Below are positions 61,022-64,000 of a DNA stretch of 64,000 nucleotides, piece after piece. The DNA is from Skeletonema tropicum (lineage: Eukaryota; Bacillariophyta; Thalassiosirophyceae; Thalassiosirales; Thalassiosiraceae). Position 1 is the first letter of the stretch; each line of letters starts with the position of its first letter. Both the position numbers and the translations under genes were made by a program. The notes under the pieces were generated by a model. It was not told the DNA's origin, searched no databases, and was given only the letters and a program-made list of their open reading frames with translations. The stretch is taken from NCBI GenBank assembly GCA_037178625.1, contig CM074144.1, positions 496,001 through 560,000 on the forward strand, in the 5' to 3' direction.

Positions 61022-62164
61022 CTAGTGTGACGTCGACTTTGAATCCACTAAACGAATACACTTCGCCCAATGTTTCATCTTCAAAGTCTTGGTATTTCCC
61101 AACTTATCTATAACAAATCGTATACTTGCCTCATCTCCCTCGTTGGGGAAATCAGCAACAATTGCATACGTCCACTCGTGTGAGCTGCGAAGTACCCATG
61201 CAAAGTCATGGATGCGAAGTTGATTCGCAAGGTGAAGTGCCTTAATAGGATTGGATTCGATGATCTGATACTTGGTAGAACGGAACGTGTCACCTAGATC
61301 AAAGTTTGGGCCATCCAGCTCTCTGAGACGATCGAGGGATAGCGACGCTTCTGATGACGATGGCTTGTCAGCAGCAGAGGTGGAGGGATTACATTCCGTG
61401 GCCATAGTGTGCTTCCTGGACTTCTTGTTCTTACGTGAGGACTTGGTCTGTGAAGGACGGTTCGAAGTCAAGGGACTCATCTTCTCATCAGCGTTCTTCA
61501 TTGAAGGATGTACATTTGCGGACATGGACTCATTATTTCTGACAACCTCTTCGGGTTGAGAGTTTGAAGGAGCATCAACGTAGCTGCGTTGCCTTCGATC
61601 ATCGCCACTGCTTTTGCTACGGCGGAGAGAGGAACCGCGATCAGTGTGGCTATGCCTTGCTGTCTGTGAGGGAGTAGCAGATGCAGATCTTGGAGAGGGG
61701 AGCTGATGGTCCCTACCGTTAGGATTCCTCGAGGAAGAAGTCGACGGGAGCTGTGATCGCTCACGAAAGGGTAGGGGGGGAATGACACCACGATTTCTTC
61801 TCGATGGCAGTTCCTTGTGCAACACTGCACCTACGCACCTTGGTGATACATTCCGCCAACCATGGTTCTGTTCATGGTGTCCAAGTTCCTGATGTTGTAA
61901 CATGATTGATGTCTGGAGAGAATTCACAAGCGAGTTAATGTTATCGTCGTTGGTGATGGTACTGCGCCTCCTTAACGTGCCAGATCGAGGATGAGGATCT
62001 GACAACGGTATTGTGAGCGGCAGGTGACGTTGAAGTTTGGCAGCCTTGATGGGTGGAACGACGAGAGAATCTTGAATCCAGCTGGAAAGAAAGGCTGAGG
62101 CACGTTCGTAGCTTTCTGCTTTGTTGGATGCGTCGGCGTATCGGTGGTTCATTGTTTTTGTCAT
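61022..62164 (-). CDS. Diatom-type hypothetical protein, long paralogue
   Basis: Paralogue of 36371-37255. I take the start at ATG 62164 (MTKTMNHRYADASNKAESYE) because the paralogue starts there and because the extra 24 upstream codons lie in leader sequence; this gives 380 residues. The N-terminal 60 residues are nearly identical in both copies, and so is the C-terminal domain (HDFAWVLRSSHEWTYAIVAD, KLGNTKTLKMKHWAKCIRLV). The middle carries about 93 extra Ser/Arg-rich residues (RERSQLPSTSSSRNPNGRDH onward) absent from the shorter gene. Function unknown. Confidence 0.75.
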   Translation of the reverse strand: MTKTMNHRYADASNKAESYERASAFLSSWIQDSLVVPPIKAAKLQRHLPLTIPLSDPHPRSGTLRRRSTITNDDNINSLVNSLQTSIMLQHQELGHHEQNHGWRNVSPRCVGAVLHKELPSRRNRGVIPPLPFRERSQLPSTSSSRNPNGRDHQLPSPRSASATPSQTARHSHTDRGSSLRRSKSSGDDRRQRSYVDAPSNSQPEEVVRNNESMSANVHPSMKNADEKMSPLTSNRPSQTKSSRKNKKSRKHTMATECNPSTSAADKPSSSEASLSLDRLRELDGPNFDLGDTFRSTKYQIIESNPIKALHLANQLRIHDFAWVLRSSHEWTYAIVADFPNEGDEASIRFVIDKLGNTKTLKMKHWAKCIRLVDSKSTSH

Positions 62165-62955
62165 ATTGGATACTGTGTAGTGTTTTGTATCATTTGGTGC
62201 AGAGCGTTTTTTATGGCTCAAGTGGGTGTCATGCACAACAAGAAGTCGTCGCGATGAGTTGTAGCGCAGCTGCTTCTTTCGAGGCCAATGCTTACTTACT
62301 TACTTATGTAGGATAGGCCCGGCTTGTTGTGTCCAAAAAACATTTGATGCCGCAGACAAAGGAGTAGATCGTTCTTTTGCGAACCGTTTGCGAACTCAAA
62401 TTAACACTTCTTGATCAATGAAATAATTATCTTTTTTTCATGTTTCATTCTGTTGAATATTGTAAAAACGTTTATATTATTGAAGCTTTAAAATGTCCGG
62501 AGAACTACTACGAAAGGGGTTCGCTGTTCAAATACAGGTAAATAGGGGCCAAGGCCTGATAGGGCATCCTTACCACGGCATTTACATGATGTTGATGTAC
62601 TGCTTCCCATGGTATCTGTGTATGTAAGTACTCCCATCTGTATATGAGTACTGACAATCACGGTACTGACTGTCTCGTTACTAATAATTTCAATAAGAAG
62701 TATTACTTATGCCTCGGAGTATTCGCAACTACCTATAATCACGGTACGAATTCCACTGTAGATTTTGATACTTGGGTTGCAAATCCGGGTTAATATTAGG
62801 TATGCCTTCTTACTTATATACATAGACTAGGTCGTCCAGCTTCTTCTCCAGTCAATGACTGATGACTGATTGGTCATCGGTCATCGCATCCTTCACACAC
62901 TCTACTTTTATGCGGTGAAGTTATAGCATCGCATTGTTGTAGATCGGCGTCGAAG
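62165..62955. other. Intergenic, no gene seen
   Basis: AT-rich. Contains short dispersed motifs (TACTTACTTACTTATGTAGG; CACGGTAC three times). No gene was recognised. Confidence 0.4.
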
Positions 62956-63306
62956 ATGAAAAGTCAATTGTTTCACCAAATACAACGTGAAGAAGGAAAG
63001 TTATTAACTCATCATACGCCAATCGCACTGTCACTAAATCGCAGTCACGGCAGCAGACGTCCTCACGAAGAGGTTATTGCGGCAGCGTTGAGAGAGAGTG
63101 GCATCATTGCTACGCCATGGTGTCGTGCGCTGATATATCTGCTACAATTGGCTGATGGTCGTTGCGAGTTGCTGGGAGCAGGTTCGATAACCTCGCCTGA
63201 TGATGCGGTCTGTCGTGTCTCCACAAACAAACAAAATCGTAGCCAAACTAACTCAGTGTGTTTGTTTGATCACCATGCAATCCGCATCGCTGCTACAGGT
63301 TCATGA
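62956..63306 (+). CDS. Hypothetical ORF, 116 residues, uncertain
   Basis: ATG 62956 opens MKSQLFHQIQREEGKLLTHH and includes a helical, Ala/Leu-rich segment (EVIAAALRESGIIATPWCRA, LIYLLQLADG). The last 25 residues overlap a sequence that recurs at 63772, so the true end or an intron may lie near 63200. No family is recognised. Confidence 0.25.
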   Translation: MKSQLFHQIQREEGKLLTHHTPIALSLNRSHGSRRPHEEVIAAALRESGIIATPWCRALIYLLQLADGRCELLGAGSITSPDDAVCRVSTNKQNRSQTNSVCLFDHHAIRIAATGS

Positions 63307-64000
63307 GCCCACTACGGGCTTGGACCAGCCGCTCCGCTATACGTGCGGTCCATTGCCCTCCATGTATTCACGTATGGGGGAAGTCAGCAGCAGTTGGATC
63401 CGAGCCACTTCCTCTGGAGTCGACTGCTAACGCATCCGAGATATTTTCACAACGTCATCGTTGTTCCTCCGCCCTTCCTACACAGGAGTCCCATCGTCGG
63501 AGTGTGACCTCCGACATTACACCGTCGTGAATTTATCATACTCCTCCTGCATGGCGTTTGGAGGCCGCTATTGCTCGAACAGTTTGATCCGCACCGATAA
63601 TACCATATGGGGGATATGAGCCACCTGCTTCGACAACCTCATTATCGCTCGACACAAGTGAAGATTTCTCACCCAACAACAACCACTCCTACCAATTGTC
63701 GATTGGATCCATAATTGGTTCCTTGGCGTCTGATCAACGGCCAAGGTATAAAATTTTTATTTTATTATCACCATGCAATCCGCATCGCTGCTACATCGCC
63801 CCTCTTTCTTAGGCTTTGCTTTCTCCGTTTCTGTGTGATGGATACTTACTGGGATGATGCAGACATGGTCGGAGGGGCAGCGTGTCTCTTGCCGCAAGCC
63901 GCAAATATCGTCGTCATTGTTGCGTACCTATCTATCAAGGAAAAGGACATCATAGACGAAACTATCTCTCTAGAGATAGAGAGATACGATTGTAGAGTAA
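63307..64000. other. Right edge, no gene supported
   Basis: CACCATGCAATCCGCATCGC with four more bases (63270-63294) recurs near 63770-63794. Short frames only; a gene continuing beyond the edge is possible. Confidence 0.35.

Noticed and set aside
1..64000. tRNA, rRNA and snRNA genes
   Set aside because: Scanned for B-box-like GTTCGANTC and cloverleaf arms by eye; no convincing candidate. A covariance search would be needed to exclude them.

Overview
The window reads as nuclear DNA of a diatom, most likely a centric of the Thalassiosirales type. The evidence is a cyclin of the diatom-specific class, a secreted Lys/Ser/Gly/Trp protein built like a biosilica-associated silaffin or cingulin, short GT-AG introns of 86-114 bp, a P-type Ca2+ pump whose N-terminus looks like a diatom plastid presequence, a MYND/Sel1 protein of a kind common in diatoms, and a dense mixture of plant- and animal-like transposons. 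The species cannot be fixed from sequence alone.

Layout. 1-3.6 kb is gene-poor: a 216-bp MITE with perfect ends, a MORN-protein relic with an ~80-bp G-run tandem array, and two fold-back elements, all between two copies of a ~117-bp direct repeat. 3.7-4.7 kb is the cyclin. 5.46-6.95 kb is a 1.5-kb terminal-inverted-repeat element with a near-perfect 8-bp target duplication. 7.1-29.8 kb is the main host gene block: coiled-coil gene, secreted dioxygenase-like gene (minus), silaffin/cingulin-like gene, MYND-RING-Sel1 gene, a MITE, coiled-coil gene, Ca2+-ATPase (minus, four exons), a broken membrane-protein gene, an LRR gene and a Ser/Asn-rich gene (minus). 30.3-35.9 kb is one uninterrupted 1864-residue coiled-coil gene. 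36.4-37.3 kb and 61.0-62.2 kb hold paralogous genes in the same orientation. The 24 kb between them is almost entirely mobile DNA: a hAT relic, MITEs, a nearly complete Helitron (40.5-47.1 kb), tandem repeats, a young Ty3/Gypsy-type LTR retrotransposon (48,358-54,911) that has split a host ORF, and a 5'-truncated non-LTR retrotransposon (57.4-60.0 kb) ending in microsatellites.

Two results stand out. First, the LTR element is bounded by ATGAG duplications, and removing it re-joins a single 152-codon host ORF in frame. Second, at least five host genes on both strands (7.1, 11.4, 16.9, 26.3 and 28.9 kb) contain reading-frame changes that are all +1 (about 15 events), while neighbouring long genes have none. 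Most sites are one extra base in a short homopolymer. That favours consensus insertion errors or decay, but genuine +1 frameshifting has not been excluded.

The host genes do not form an operon or an obvious pathway. The cyclin (cell division), the biosilica-type protein (cell wall), the Ca2+ pump (probably plastid or secretory-route membrane) and several coiled-coil proteins look like independent nuclear genes. Coordinates of gene ends and introns are inferred by reading frame and family knowledge; no transcript data or searches were available.
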